61,978 nt of DNA from Brachybacterium tyrofermentans (GTDB taxonomy: Bacteria; Actinomycetota; Actinomycetes; Actinomycetales; Dermabacteraceae). Position 1 is the stretch's first letter. Every line of letters starts with the position of its first letter. Positions 8,326 to 16,381 of this stretch are shown in pieces. Location: positions 1 through 61,978 of the forward strand of contig NZ_JABUXW010000024.1 in NCBI RefSeq assembly GCF_014897585.1. The letters are read 5' to 3'. The notes beneath the pieces are model-generated. The model saw only the letters and a program-made list of their open reading frames with translations, was not told the DNA's origin and searched no databases. A program made the position numbers and the translations under genes.

Positions 8326-8427
8326 GCCTCGAACCCGTCCCGGACCCGCCGGGACGCGGCCGCCGTGGGTGACACGACGGGTCGGTGCCTGGAATCACCC
8401 GGGCGCCGGCCCGCCGTCGTCGTCGCG

Positions 8428-8447
8428 GCACCCCATGGGGTGCTTTC
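8428..8447 (+). terminator. Short hairpin with T run after the sialidase
   Basis: The palindrome GCACCCCATGGGGTGC (8428-8443) is followed by TTTCC. It lies 100 bases after the sialidase stop and before the next gene, fitting a terminator of the two-gene wall-enzyme unit. The remaining 8326-8553 holds no supported gene. Confidence 0.5.
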
Positions 8448-8553
8448 CTACTGCGCCGCAGACAGATGATGGCTACCCTGCACCTGATGGCCTCGGTGCA
8501 TCGAGCACCCGGACGAGAACGTCCTCCAGCCACCTCGACCCCAAGGGAACATC

Positions 8554-9138
8554 ATGGCTCGCGAACTGGTCTGGACCGGCTTCATGACGCTCGACGGCAT
8601 CGTCGACTCCCCCGGCGGGGTGGTGGAGGGGCATCCTCAGGGCGGCTGGGTCCTCAGCACACCGATGGACCCGGAGGCCTTCTCCCTGAAGGGCGAGGAG
8701 ATCGCCGAGACCTCCGCGCTCATGTTCGGCCGGCGCAGCTACGAGGACTTCGCGCCCGAGTGGAACGGTTCCGCCGATCACGCCGCCTATCAGGACATCC
8801 CGAAGCTCGTGGTCTCGAGCTCGCTCGACGAGGCGGATCTGGTCGACGGCTGGGGCGAGACCCGGATCCTCCGCAGCACCGAGGACGTCGCTGAGGTGAA
8901 GCGGGACGAGCACGGGGACGGCGGCGCGATCTTCATCCATGGGAGCGCCGAGCTCGCGCGCCGCCTCGGCGACGCGGACCTCATCGACCGGTACAACATC
9001 CTGCTGTTCCCCGTGACGCTCGGCACCGGGAAGCGGGCACTGCCCACCTCCGACCAGGATCGACGCGATCTGGCGCTGCGCGAGACGGCCGCCTACGCCA
9101 ACGGCGTGGTGAAGCTCGTCTACGACGTCGTGCGCTGA
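8554..9138 (+). CDS. Dihydrofolate reductase-family protein (second copy)
   Basis: A 194-residue protein of the same RibD-C/DHFR-like family as the gene at 3052. It shows WTGFMTLDGIVDSPGG at the N-terminus, ALMFGRRSYEDFAPEW near residue 55, GGAIFIHGSAELARRL near 125 and LFPVTLGTGKRALP near 150. The N-terminal region has an insert around residues 20-45 compared with the first copy. CCAAGGGAACATC precedes the ATG. It probably binds NADPH; the substrate is unknown. It stands alone between a terminator and the converging DksA-like gene. Confidence 0.85.
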   Translation: MARELVWTGFMTLDGIVDSPGGVVEGHPQGGWVLSTPMDPEAFSLKGEEIAETSALMFGRRSYEDFAPEWNGSADHAAYQDIPKLVVSSSLDEADLVDGWGETRILRSTEDVAEVKRDEHGDGGAIFIHGSAELARRLGDADLIDRYNILLFPVTLGTGKRALPTSDQDRRDLALRETAAYANGVVKLVYDVVR

Positions 9139-9164
9139 CAGCGCTCGCTGCGCACCTGCTGCGC

Positions 9165-9530
9165 TCAGGGCGCGCAGTCGATGCAGGTGGTCACCTCGGG
9201 GCGGACCGCAAGCCGGGCCGGGGCGATCGGTTTCCCGCAATGCCGGCACAGCCCGTCCTCCCCGCGCTCCAGTCGCGCCATCGCCTCGTCGATCCCGGCG
9301 AGTGCCTCGGTCCGTGCGAGCCTCAACCCTTCCAGCCGGGACCACTGCTCCGACAGAGGCACCCCGTCGGGGTCGTGCTCGTCGTCGTCCGACGCGCCCT
9401 CGCGAGTGCGGCGCAGCGCCGTGAGCTCCTGCTCGACCTCGTCCAGCTGCGTCTGCACCTCGCGGCGGCGCGACGCGAGCTGTGTGGCACGATCCCGGGT
9501 CATGTCGGAGTTCTGCGGACGATCATCCAT
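9165..9530 (-). CDS. TraR/DksA-type zinc finger protein
   Basis: A 121-residue protein with a long charged coiled-coil half (residues 14-90, rich in Arg, Glu and Gln) and a C-terminal C4 zinc finger CRHCG...TTCIDC at residues 95-119, the layout of DksA/TraR/CarD-like regulators that enter the RNA polymerase secondary channel. The acidic patch DDDEHDPDG lies mid-way, where DksA has its loop. ATG 9530 is chosen; ATG 9503 (MTRDRA) is the alternative. It may modulate transcription or act as a general stress protein; the partner is inferred from the family. It is divergent from the GNAT gene at 9613. Confidence 0.75.
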   Translation of the reverse strand: MDDRPQNSDMTRDRATQLASRRREVQTQLDEVEQELTALRRTREGASDDDEHDPDGVPLSEQWSRLEGLRLARTEALAGIDEAMARLERGEDGLCRHCGKPIAPARLAVRPEVTTCIDCAP

Positions 9531-9612
9531 CAGGACAGTGTGCCTCGAGATCACGAGAAGACAGTGGACGGACCCTCCGACGGCCGCCCTCGGCATCGAG
9601 GAGAATGCGCCC

Positions 9613-10083
9613 GTGACTTTCGAACCAGCATCGACCTCCGATGCCGATGAGCTCCGCGGCTTCCTCCAGGACGTGGACCTCACGCTCGCCGGGCTCGAGG
9701 AGCCCACCGTGCAGATCTGGATCGAGCGCGACGAACTGGGCGTGGTCGTCGGGACCACAGGATTCGAGCTCAGCGAGGACTCCGCCCATGCTCTGATCCG
9801 CAGCGTCGCCGTCGCGCCGGCCCACCGGGCCCGTGGGGCGGCTTCGCGGCTGGCGCGATTCGCGCTGGAGCAGGCACGTGCCTCCGGGGCCGAACGGGCC
9901 TGGCTCTTCTCGCGTCGCTCGGGCCCGTTCTGGCAGAGCCTCGGCTTCACCCCGGCCGACCGCGACGAGCTCGCCACGGCGCTGCCCCGCACACATCAGG
10001 TACGGCTCTTCGCGGCCAGCGGTCAGCTCGAGCAGGAAGTCGCCTGGTCGATGACTCTTGTCGACGACATCACCGCTCGCTAG
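9613..10083 (+). CDS. GNAT acetyltransferase (ArsN2-like layout)
   Basis: A 156-residue N-acetyltransferase. The acetyl-CoA binding region is LIRSVAVAPAHRARGAASRL (residues about 60-79), the R-x-x-G-x-A/G loop being RARGAA. The C-terminal pattern FWQSLGF followed by an Asp-Arg and a small TH-x-V stretch resembles short GNATs of the ArsN2 class (arsinothricin acetyltransferase), but that match is weak and other small amine substrates are possible. GAGGAGA lies 9 bases before GTG 9613, which fixes the start; the frame is open further upstream only as read-through of the opposite gene's promoter. Confidence 0.75.
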   Translation: MTFEPASTSDADELRGFLQDVDLTLAGLEEPTVQIWIERDELGVVVGTTGFELSEDSAHALIRSVAVAPAHRARGAASRLARFALEQARASGAERAWLFSRRSGPFWQSLGFTPADRDELATALPRTHQVRLFAASGQLEQEVAWSMTLVDDITAR

Positions 10084-10086
10084 CTG

Positions 10087-10977
10087 TTACGAAGTCACGG
10101 CACTGCTGTCGGCGATCCGGTCGAGCTCACGGAGATCAGCCTCGGACAGGGTCAGCGCGGCACCGGCGATGTTCTCGCGCAGGTGGGCCACGGAGGACGT
10201 TCCCGGGATGAGCAGGATGTTCGGGGAGCGATGCAGCAGCCATCCCAGGGCGACCGCCATCGGCGTCGCGCCCCCACGGGCGGCGACGGCGGTGAGCGCG
10301 TCGGACTGCAGCGGCGTGAAGCCTCCCAGGGGGAAGAAGGGGATGTAGGCGATCCCTTCGGAGGCGAGGCGGTCGATGAGCGCGTCGTCCCACCGGTTGG
10401 CGAGGTTGTACATGTTCTGCACGGACACGATCGGCGCGATCGACTGCGCTTCCTCGACCTGCTCGGCGGTGGCGTTGCTGACGCCGAGGTGCCGGATGAC
10501 GCCCTGCTGCTGCAGATCCACCAGCGCCTCGAACGCGTCCCCGATCCGCTCGGGAACCGGCCCGCCGGCATCGCCGAGGCGGAGGTGCACGAGATCGAGG
10601 GCATCGAGCCAGAGGGTGTCGAGGTTGTCGTCGATCTGCGCGCGGAGTTCGTCGGGCGTCCGTGCGGGAGGCCAACCCCCCTGCACATCGCGGCGCGCGC
10701 CGACCTTCGTCGCGATGACGAGATCCGCGGCGTAAGGATGCAGGGCCTCACGGATCAGCTCGTTGACGACCCGGGGGCCGTAGCTCTCCGCGGTGTCGAT
10801 GTGCGTGATCCCGCTGCCGACCGCGTGACGGAGAACCGCGAGGGCCTCGTCGTGATCCGCCGGGGGGCCGACGACCCCCGGGCCGGCGAGCTGCATGCCG
10901 CCGTAGCCGACGCGGGAGACGGTGGCGTCGCCGAGGGTCCAGGTGCCGCCGGGCAGGTGCGGGAGGGTAGAGCTCAT
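10087..10977 (-). CDS. Aldo/keto reductase, HxlR-linked
   Basis: A 296-residue AKR barrel protein. Tetrad residues are visible: Asp and Tyr in THIDTAESYGP, Lys in VIATKVG, and His in DLVHLRLG. LGVSNATAEQ and GWLLHRSPNILLIPGTSS are typical of the YdbC/YhdN subgroup with a C-terminal NADPH-binding stretch. AAAGG seven bases before ATG 10977 fixes the start rather than the upstream ATG at 10992. It is divergent from an HxlR regulator with an inverted repeat between them, so it is likely induced by an aldehyde or other electrophile sensed by that regulator. Confidence 0.88.
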   Translation of the reverse strand: MSSTLPHLPGGTWTLGDATVSRVGYGGMQLAGPGVVGPPADHDEALAVLRHAVGSGITHIDTAESYGPRVVNELIREALHPYAADLVIATKVGARRDVQGGWPPARTPDELRAQIDDNLDTLWLDALDLVHLRLGDAGGPVPERIGDAFEALVDLQQQGVIRHLGVSNATAEQVEEAQSIAPIVSVQNMYNLANRWDDALIDRLASEGIAYIPFFPLGGFTPLQSDALTAVAARGGATPMAVALGWLLHRSPNILLIPGTSSVAHLRENIAGAALTLSEADLRELDRIADSSAVTS

Positions 10978-11034
10978 GGGAGTGCCTTTCATGGTGTGGG
11001 GAACTGCGTGATGTCCACGATCCTGACTGCACTG

Positions 11035-11052
11035 CTACCTTTTAGGAAGTAG
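11035..11052. promoter_or_regulatory. Imperfect inverted repeat, putative HxlR operator
   Basis: The 18-base CTACCTTTTAGGAAGTAG has CTAC/GTAG ends and 12 of 18 positions symmetric. It lies between the aldo/keto reductase start and the HxlR start, the normal place for an HxlR-class site. A second related TACCT motif follows at 11053-11060 and 11071-11076. Confidence 0.5.
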
Positions 11053-11088
11053 TTACCTAGAAGTGTGTTGATACCTGAGTGAGGATCC

Positions 11089-11514
11089 ATGGCGACGATG
11101 ACCGCGACAGAGAAGAAGGCCGAGGCGAAGACGCAGTACAACGCGTTCCTCGCCGCGTGCCCGAGCCAGCAGCTGCTGGCCAAGGTGTCCGGCAAGTGGG
11201 TCACCCTGGTGCTCTCCGCGCTGGGAAGCGGCCCGGACTGCGACGGGGAGCCACGCCCGATGCGGTACTCCGAGCTGTCCAGAGTCCTCGCGGGCGTGAG
11301 CCCGAAGATGCTGTCGCAGACGCTGCGAACTCTCGAGCGGGACGGACTGGTCACGAGGACGGCGACCGCCACCGTCCCCGTGACGGTCACCTATGACCTC
11401 ACGAGCCTCGGGCTCTCCCTCCACGAGACGGTCCGGCAGCTCAAGCGCTGGGCCGAGACGCACCGCGACGAGGTCTCGGCGCAGCAGGCACGGTTCGACG
11501 ACGCACACAGCTGA
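11089..11514 (+). CDS. HxlR-family transcriptional regulator
   Basis: A 141-residue winged-helix regulator. ACPSQQLLAKVSGKWVTLVL is the family N-terminus with the single conserved Cys-Pro (residue 24), a possible redox or electrophile sensor. The DNA-recognition part is RYSELSRVLAGVSPKMLSQT, followed by the wing LERDGLVTR. Members act as dimers controlling detoxification genes in response to aldehydes or quinones. It is divergent from the aldo/keto reductase, which is the obvious target, and the inverted repeat at 11035-11052 lies between them. GAGGATCC stands before the ATG. Confidence 0.88.
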   Translation: MATMTATEKKAEAKTQYNAFLAACPSQQLLAKVSGKWVTLVLSALGSGPDCDGEPRPMRYSELSRVLAGVSPKMLSQTLRTLERDGLVTRTATATVPVTVTYDLTSLGLSLHETVRQLKRWAETHRDEVSAQQARFDDAHS

Positions 11515-11807
11515 TCACCGGGGTCGCCCTCAGCGTCTCAGCTCGGGATGACGGTGGAGGCCGCGGGCCCGGCACTCTCCCTGATCATCGCTCCGCTGGC
11601 ACTGCTCGGCGCCGCGTGCATCGTCGCGATGCGTCGACGCTCGATCAGCTGATCCCGGGCCGACCGCTCGCTCCGTCCGGGCCGTGCTCCATCAGTGCGC
11701 GACACGGAGAGCGAGATCGCCGGAACGACGGGTTCGATCTGCGTGACGATTCCGCATCGACTCATGACCACCCGGCGCTGACAGAGCTTTCGCTCGAACC
11801 ACGGCCT
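11515..11807. other. Intergenic, possible remnant of a membrane gene
   Basis: No full gene is seen. A 34-codon frame at 11548-11652 encodes one hydrophobic helix (ALSLIIAPLALLGAACIVAM) ending in a basic tail. It could be a micro-protein or the tail of a lost membrane gene; no ribosome binding site supports it. Confidence 0.3.
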
Positions 11808-11891
11808 CACTCTGCACAGTGAGGGCGTCACTTTCTACAGTGAGGACGTCACTCTCTACAGTGAGACTCTCAGTGCATACAGTGAGGGTCT
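11808..11891. repeat. Four tandem 21-bp palindromic repeats
   Basis: Units begin at 11808, 11829, 11850 and 11871. The first three contain CACT-N6-AGTG exactly and the fourth has CAGT-N6-AGTG. The spacers keep AGTGAGG or AGTGAG. A 12-base perfect palindrome GGAGGTACCTCC follows at 11895-11906. The array lies between the convergent HxlR and ArsR genes, not at an obvious gene start. A 21-base period places every site on the same helix face. Confidence 0.8.
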
Positions 11892-11971
11892 CCCGGAGGT
11901 ACCTCCTCCGGCCTTCTTAGCGAGCGGGAGCCGAGGCGAGACCCCGATCCGTCAGCCACACGCCCGGAAGA

Positions 11972-12319
11972 TCAGCGGCCCGTCGGCGCCTCCGCGGCGA
12001 GCACGGCGTCGAGCAGGCCTGGGAACCGGTGAGCGAGGTCGTCCTCGCGCAGGCAGTTGAGGATGGCGGTCCCCCGGTAGCGCTGCGAGATCACGCCGGC
12101 CTCGCGCAGCACACGGAAGTGATGGGTGGAGGTCGACTTGGTGACCGGGAGCTCGAAGGCGATGCAGGCCTGGTCGTCGTGCCCGTCGGCGAGCTGGGCG
12201 ACGATCGTGCGCCGGATCGGGTCCGCGAGCGCGGAGAGCACCTGGTCGAGGGCGATCTCCTGGACGTCGGGGTGATCGAGGGTACGCACTGCCGCCTCCT
12301 GGTCGGTCGGGACGAGCAC
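11972..12319 (-). CDS. ArsR/HTH-type transcriptional regulator
   Basis: A 115-residue winged-helix protein. LSALADPIRRTIVAQLADG is the family first helix, and VTKSTSTHHFRVLREAGVISQRYRG contains the recognition helix and wing. It lacks the ELCVCD metal-binding motif of metal-sensing ArsR proteins, so it probably senses an organic or redox signal; two cysteines (near residues 51 and 88) are candidates. It is divergent from a flavin oxidoreductase, an arrangement known for YqjM-type old yellow enzymes and their regulators. GTAC-centred repeats in the spacer are probable binding sites. Confidence 0.85.
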   Translation of the reverse strand: MLVPTDQEAAVRTLDHPDVQEIALDQVLSALADPIRRTIVAQLADGHDDQACIAFELPVTKSTSTHHFRVLREAGVISQRYRGTAILNCLREDDLAHRFPGLLDAVLAAEAPTGR

Positions 12320-12322
12320 CCA

Positions 12323-12361
12323 TAGTACTAGGGTTCCCGTAGTACGCTCCCTGTCGTACTA
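12323..12361. promoter_or_regulatory. GTAC-centred operator cluster
   Basis: TAGTACTA at 12323-12330 is a perfect palindrome, and TAGTAC (12340-12345) pairs with GTACTA (12356-12361) across ten bases. These three GTAC cores, 14-17 bases apart, fill the 69-base gap between the ArsR gene and the flavin oxidoreductase gene, so they most likely control both. Confidence 0.6.
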
Positions 12362-12388
12362 ACCGGCAATCCCCTGGAGGCGTCTCCC

Positions 12389-13480
12389 GTGACGACCCTG
12401 TTCACCCCCATCCAGCTCCGCGGCCTCGAGATCCCCAATCGGGCCTGGATGTCCCCCATGTGCACCTACAGCGCGGATCCGTCGGCCGCTGCCGCCGGCC
12501 GTCCGACGGACTTCCACCTCGCCCACTACTCCGCGCGGGCCGCCGGCGGGGCGGGCCTGGTGGTGCTGGAGGCCACCGGCGTGGCTCCCGAGGGGCGGAT
12601 CTCCCCGTTCGACCTGGGCCTGTGGAACGACACGCAGATCCCCGACTTCGCCCGGGTCGCCGCGGCGATCCGCGCCCAGGGCGCGGTGGCCGGGATCCAG
12701 CTCGCGCACGCCGGGCGCAAGGCCTCCACCGGGCGCCCCTGGGAGGGCGGCGACTGGCTCGGCGCCGACGCCCTCGGGTGGACGCCGCACGGGGCCAGCC
12801 CCGTCGCGTTCCCCGGCGGCCCCGTCCCCCAGGAGATGAGCCGGGAGGACATCGCCGCGGTCGTGACCTCGTTCGCCGACGCGGCACGCCGCGCCCTCGA
12901 GGCCGGCTTCCAGGTGGCCGAGATCCACGCGGCGCACGGCTACCTGCTGCACTCGTTCCTGTCGCCCCTCGCGAACCAGCGCACCGACGAGTACGGCGGC
13001 GACCTCGCCGGGCGGGCGCGGCTCGTGCTCGAGGTCATCGACGCCGTCCGCGAGGTCTGGCCGCAGGACCAGCCCGTCTTCCTGCGCATCTCCACCACCG
13101 ACTGGGTGGAGGAGAACCCCGAGGACGCCCGCGAGAGCTGGACCTACGAGCAGTCCGCCCAGTTGGCCGCATGGGCCGGCGAGCACGGCGTGGACCTCGT
13201 CGACGCCTCCTCGGGCGGCTCCGACGTCGTGCCCATCCCGCACGAGGAGGACTACCAGACTCGCTACGCCGCGCGCCTGAGCCGCGATACGGACGTGCAG
13301 GTCGCGGCCGTCGGCCGGGTGAAGAACGCCGCGCGCGCCGACCAGCTGATCCGCGACGGCGAGGCCGACGCCGTGTTCGTGGGGCGCGAGATGCTCCGCG
13401 ATCCCTCCTGGGCCAACCACGCGGCCCGCGAGCTCGGCACGACCCCGCGGTTCATCGAGCAGTACGCCTACGCGCTGTGA
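12389..13480 (+). CDS. NADH:flavin oxidoreductase, old yellow enzyme (YqjM-like)
   Basis: A 363-residue FMN-dependent TIM-barrel ene-reductase. N-terminal FTPIQLRGLEIPNRAWMSPMCTYS carries the Cys (residue about 24) typical of the thermophilic-like/YqjM class, IQLAHAGRKAS the substrate pocket, EIHAAHGYLLHSFLSP the FMN region with paired His, and VGRVKNAARADQLI plus ADAVFVGREML the phosphate-binding end. Such enzymes reduce activated C=C bonds of quinones or nitro compounds with NAD(P)H. CTGGAGG lies just upstream of GTG 12389. It is divergent from an ArsR-type regulator, suggesting stress induction. Confidence 0.92.
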   Translation: MTTLFTPIQLRGLEIPNRAWMSPMCTYSADPSAAAAGRPTDFHLAHYSARAAGGAGLVVLEATGVAPEGRISPFDLGLWNDTQIPDFARVAAAIRAQGAVAGIQLAHAGRKASTGRPWEGGDWLGADALGWTPHGASPVAFPGGPVPQEMSREDIAAVVTSFADAARRALEAGFQVAEIHAAHGYLLHSFLSPLANQRTDEYGGDLAGRARLVLEVIDAVREVWPQDQPVFLRISTTDWVEENPEDARESWTYEQSAQLAAWAGEHGVDLVDASSGGSDVVPIPHEEDYQTRYAARLSRDTDVQVAAVGRVKNAARADQLIRDGEADAVFVGREMLRDPSWANHAARELGTTPRFIEQYAYAL

Positions 13481-13493
13481 CGACCAGCCCCTC

Positions 13494-13529
13494 GCAGCGC
13501 TGACCCTGGGCGTGATAGGTCAGCGCTGC
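13494..13529. terminator. Bidirectional hairpin, 12-bp stem
   Basis: GCAGCGCTGACC (13494-13505) pairs perfectly with 13518-13529 across a 12-base loop. It separates the convergent flavin oxidoreductase and HelR genes. Confidence 0.75.
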
Positions 13530-13535
13530 TGAGGG

Positions 13536-15617
13536 TCATGGCACGAGCGTGACCAGGCGCTGAGTGGCGCGGGTCTGCGCGACGTACAGGTCGCGCAGAC
13601 CCGCGTCCCCCGCGTTCTCCATCGCGGCCGGGTCGACGATGAGCACGGTGTCGAACTCCAGGCCACGGGCTTCCGGCGCGCCGAGCACCGTGACTCCCGT
13701 CGAGCTCAGGGCCGCCTCGAGCGCCGGCGCCTTCGCAGCGGTCGCGACGACGCCGATCAGCTCACCCGGATGCGCCGCGCCCAGCTCGGCGATCAGGGAA
13801 TGAAGCGTGGCCTCGATGTCTCCGTGCTCCACGGTGACGGCCCGCGGCGGCTGGCCGTGACGGATGGAGCGAGAGAGCTGCTGGTCCGGGGCGATCCTCG
13901 CCAGCAGCGGCCGCGTCGTCTCCAGGATCTCGGCGGTGGTGCGGTAGTTGACCGTGAGGGTGTGGTGGAGGAACCGGTCCTGGACGAACGGCTCCAGGGC
14001 GTCGGCCCAGGTCCGCACCGTCGTGGTCGGGCCGGCCTGGGCGAGGTCGCCCACCACCGTCATGGAGCGTGCCGGGCAGCGGCGCATCAGCACTCTCCAG
14101 TGCATCGGGGAGAGCTGCTGGGCCTCGTCGACGACCACGTGGCCGAACGTCTCGCCAGGCGGACCGTCCACGAGGGCCCGCGCCTCGTCGAGCAGCGCGA
14201 GTTCCGCGGCGGTCCACTCCCCCGGAGCGCCCTTCGCGATCGCCGCGAGCTCCTCGGCCGGAGCATCCGGGAGCACCGCCGCGAGAGCCGCCGGATCACC
14301 GAGCACGCCGCGGACGACGTGCTCCGACTCGAGTCGCGGCCAGATCCGCTCCACGGCGCGGTCGATGCCGGGATCCTCGAGCAGCTCGTCGCGGATCGCC
14401 TCCCAGTCGATGTGGATGACAGAGGCCGAGCTGCTCGCGCCGCCCGCCCCGGAGCTCCCGAGGTCCTTCTCGGCCAGGCGGTCGAAGCTGATGCCGAGCA
14501 GCGCCTCGGCCTCGTGCTCGAAGTCGGCGTCCTCCTGCATAGCGCGGGCTTCCAGCTCGGTGACCAGGTCCTCGACGATGGCCTCGGTGAACAGCTCGCG
14601 GGCGGGGTTGTGGCCGATCCCGCCCTGCAGCGCGAAGCGCCGGGCCGCGTCGACCACGGCGGGGTCCAGCACGAGGGCGTCGTGCGCGGTGCGCAGCTCG
14701 AGCGGCACACCGTGCGGTTCCCGGTCGCGCACCCATGCCGCCAGGGCGTCCGCGAGCTCGGCACGGCCCTTGAGCCGCGCCAGGTGATCGGGTTCGGTGC
14801 GCTGTGCGTCCGCCTGCACGAGGTCCGACAGGGTCGACAGCTGCACGTCGTTCTCGCCGAGCGAGGGCAGCACGTCGGAGATGTAGGTCAGGAACCGCTG
14901 GTTCGGTCCGTGCACGAGCACTCCGTGGCCGGCGACCGACGGCCACGCGTAGAGCACATAGGCGGCGCGGTGGAGGGCCACGATGGTCTTGCCCGTCCCG
15001 GGGCCGCCGTCGACCACCACGACCCCGCGGTGCGGTGAGCGGACGATCTGGTCCTGCTCCGTCTGGAGGGTCGAGGCCGCTTCGCGCATGCGCCCGGTGC
15101 GCGCCCCGCCGAGCGCGGCGACGAGCGGGCCGTCGCCCACGACGTCCTCCGGGAGCGGCGGGCTGCCGTCGAGGATCTCATCGCTGAGGTCCACGACCCG
15201 ACGCTGCTGCACCCGCAGGTGGCGGCGCTTCCGCACGCCCATCGGGTGGGCCATCGTCGCCGCGTAGAAGGGCCGCGCAGCCTCCGCGCGCCAATCCACC
15301 AGGAGGATGTCCCCGGAATCCGTGCGCATACCGATCCGTCCGATGTGCAGGCTCCCGCCGCCCTCCGCACGGTCGATGCGACCGAAGCACAGGCCCTGCT
15401 CCGCGGCACGCAGCTGACCGATCCTGTCCTGCAGCCGATGGAACTCGAGGTCCCGCGCGTGAGTGCCCGCGGGGCCCTCCACCGGTTCTGCCAGCACGCG
15501 GTCCCGCGCCGTCTCCCGTGCCTGCAGATCGGCGTCGAGATGCGCGTACATCCCCTCCAGCGCGCGCTGCTCGACCTCTGCCTGGATTGCCTGATCCTCG
15601 TTCTGACCTGCCCTGCT
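13536..15617 (-). CDS. helR: HelR/HelD-type RNA polymerase-recycling motor ATPase
   Basis: A 693-residue superfamily 1 helicase-like ATPase. The N-terminus is a long alpha-helical arm (residues 8-75) that in HelD enters the RNA polymerase channels. Residues 95-130 match the conserved HIGRIGMR...LLVDWRAEAARPFY block. Walker A is GGPGTGKT at 205-212; HVVVDEAQQLSP is Walker B; NYRTTAEIL and the final ARGLEFDTVLIVDP and YVAQTRATQRL are late helicase motifs. In actinobacteria such proteins remove stalled or rifamycin-bound polymerase and give rifamycin tolerance. GGGGGAGCAG precedes ATG 15617, which is preferred to upstream starts. No rifamycin-associated inverted element is evident upstream. A rifampicin phosphotransferase-like gene lies at 51115. 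Confidence 0.88.
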   Translation of the reverse strand, partial: SRAGQNEDQAIQAEVEQRALEGMYAHLDADLQARETARDRVLAEPVEGPAGTHARDLEFHRLQDRIGQLRAAEQGLCFGRIDRAEGGGSLHIGRIGMRTDSGDILLVDWRAEAARPFYAATMAHPMGVRKRRHLRVQQRRVVDLSDEILDGSPPLPEDVVGDGPLVAALGGARTGRMREAASTLQTEQDQIVRSPHRGVVVVDGGPGTGKTIVALHRAAYVLYAWPSVAGHGVLVHGPNQRFLTYISDVLPSLGENDVQLSTLSDLVQADAQRTEPDHLARLKGRAELADALAAWVRDREPHGVPLELRTAHDALVLDPAVVDAARRFALQGGIGHNPARELFTEAIVEDLVTELEARAMQEDADFEHEAEALLGISFDRLAEKDLGSSGAGGASSSASVIHIDWEAIRDELLEDPGIDRAVERIWPRLESEHVVRGVLGDPAALAAVLPDAPAEELAAIAKGAPGEWTAAELALLDEARALVDGPPGETFGHVVVDEAQQLSPMHWRVLMRRCPARSMTVVGDLAQAGPTTTVRTWADALEPFVQDRFLHHTLTVNYRTTAEILETTRPLLARIAPDQQLSRSIRHGQPPRAVTVEHGDIEATLHSLIAELGAAHPGELIGVVATAAKAPALEAALSSTGVTVLGAPEARGLEFDTVLIVDPAAMENAGDAGLRDLYVAQTRATQRLVTLVP

Positions 15618-15766
15618 CATCTGCTCCCCCATGCACCCCGCCGTTCTGACCCCCACCAACTATGGGGATCGGGCGGCAGATGCACAACGTTGACTTTCCC
15701 CGGGAGCTCTGCCCGTGAGCACGCCATCTCGGCGCGCACCGTGACGACATCTGCCACGATGTCACC

Positions 15767-16360
15767 ATGGCTGAACCGCGAGACCTCCGCCCCGCCGCCG
15801 ACGCGATCGCCTCCATCGTCGAGGGCGTACCCGCGGAGGCCCTGACGCACCCGACCCCGTCGACCGAGTACCTCGTCGGCGATCTCCTCGAGCACGTCGA
15901 CGGCCTGTCGGCCGGGTTGCAGGCAGCGGCCCGGAAGCAGCCTGTGCCCGAGTCCGAGCTGCGGGACGGGGACGCGGATCTGCTGCGACCCGACTGGCGC
16001 GAACGCATCCCGGTCCAGCTGGCCGACCTGGCCCGCGCCTGGGGGCCGCCCTCGGCGTGGCAGGGGGAGACGGTCGAGGGCGGAGTGCCGCTGCTGGCCT
16101 CCGCGGCAGGGATGTTCGTGCTCGACGAGCTCGTGGTCCACGGCTGGGAGCTCGCCCGCGCCACCGGCCAGCCGTTCGACGCCCCCGAGGACGACGTGCT
16201 CGCCCTCATCGACTTCCTGTCCTCCCTGCCGCCGATGCCGGAGGGCGAGGGGCTCTTCGCCCCGCGCGTGCCGATATCGGAGACGGCGCCACCGATGGAC
16301 CGCCTCCTCGGCCTGACCGGACGCGACCCTGCCTGGCTGGGGGCGGCGCGCGAGCGCTGA
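15767..16360 (+). CDS. TIGR03086-type DinB-like (mycothiol-dependent) protein
   Basis: A 197-residue helical protein of the DinB/maleylpyruvate-isomerase N-terminal group. Family traits visible are STEYLVGDLLEHVDGLSAGL with the first His (about residue 43), a conserved central Trp and DELVVHGWELARATGQPFD with the second His near residue 126, a three-His metal site pattern. Some relatives use mycothiol in detoxification; the substrate here is unknown. It is divergent from helR, 150 bases apart, and followed 21 bases later by a GNAT gene, so the two may share a transcript. Confidence 0.75.
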   Translation: MAEPRDLRPAADAIASIVEGVPAEALTHPTPSTEYLVGDLLEHVDGLSAGLQAAARKQPVPESELRDGDADLLRPDWRERIPVQLADLARAWGPPSAWQGETVEGGVPLLASAAGMFVLDELVVHGWELARATGQPFDAPEDDVLALIDFLSSLPPMPEGEGLFAPRVPISETAPPMDRLLGLTGRDPAWLGAARER

Positions 16361-16381
16361 GCACACCGCTACCCTCGAGCC

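Noticed and set aside
11548..11652. 34-codon hydrophobic micro-gene
   Set aside because: One helix and a basic tail are suggestive, but there is no ribosome binding site and no conservation can be checked; mentioned only within the intergenic entry.
11777..11971. Heptapeptide repeats (VTLYSE-like or LTVESD-like) across the 21-bp array
   Set aside because: A 21-base period always gives seven-codon repeats; neither strand has a good start codon, and the palindromes favour a DNA element.
15618..15766. Rifamycin-associated element before helR
   Set aside because: I looked for the GC-rich 19-base inverted repeat and found only weak symmetric pieces (CAACGTTG at about 15687); not supported.
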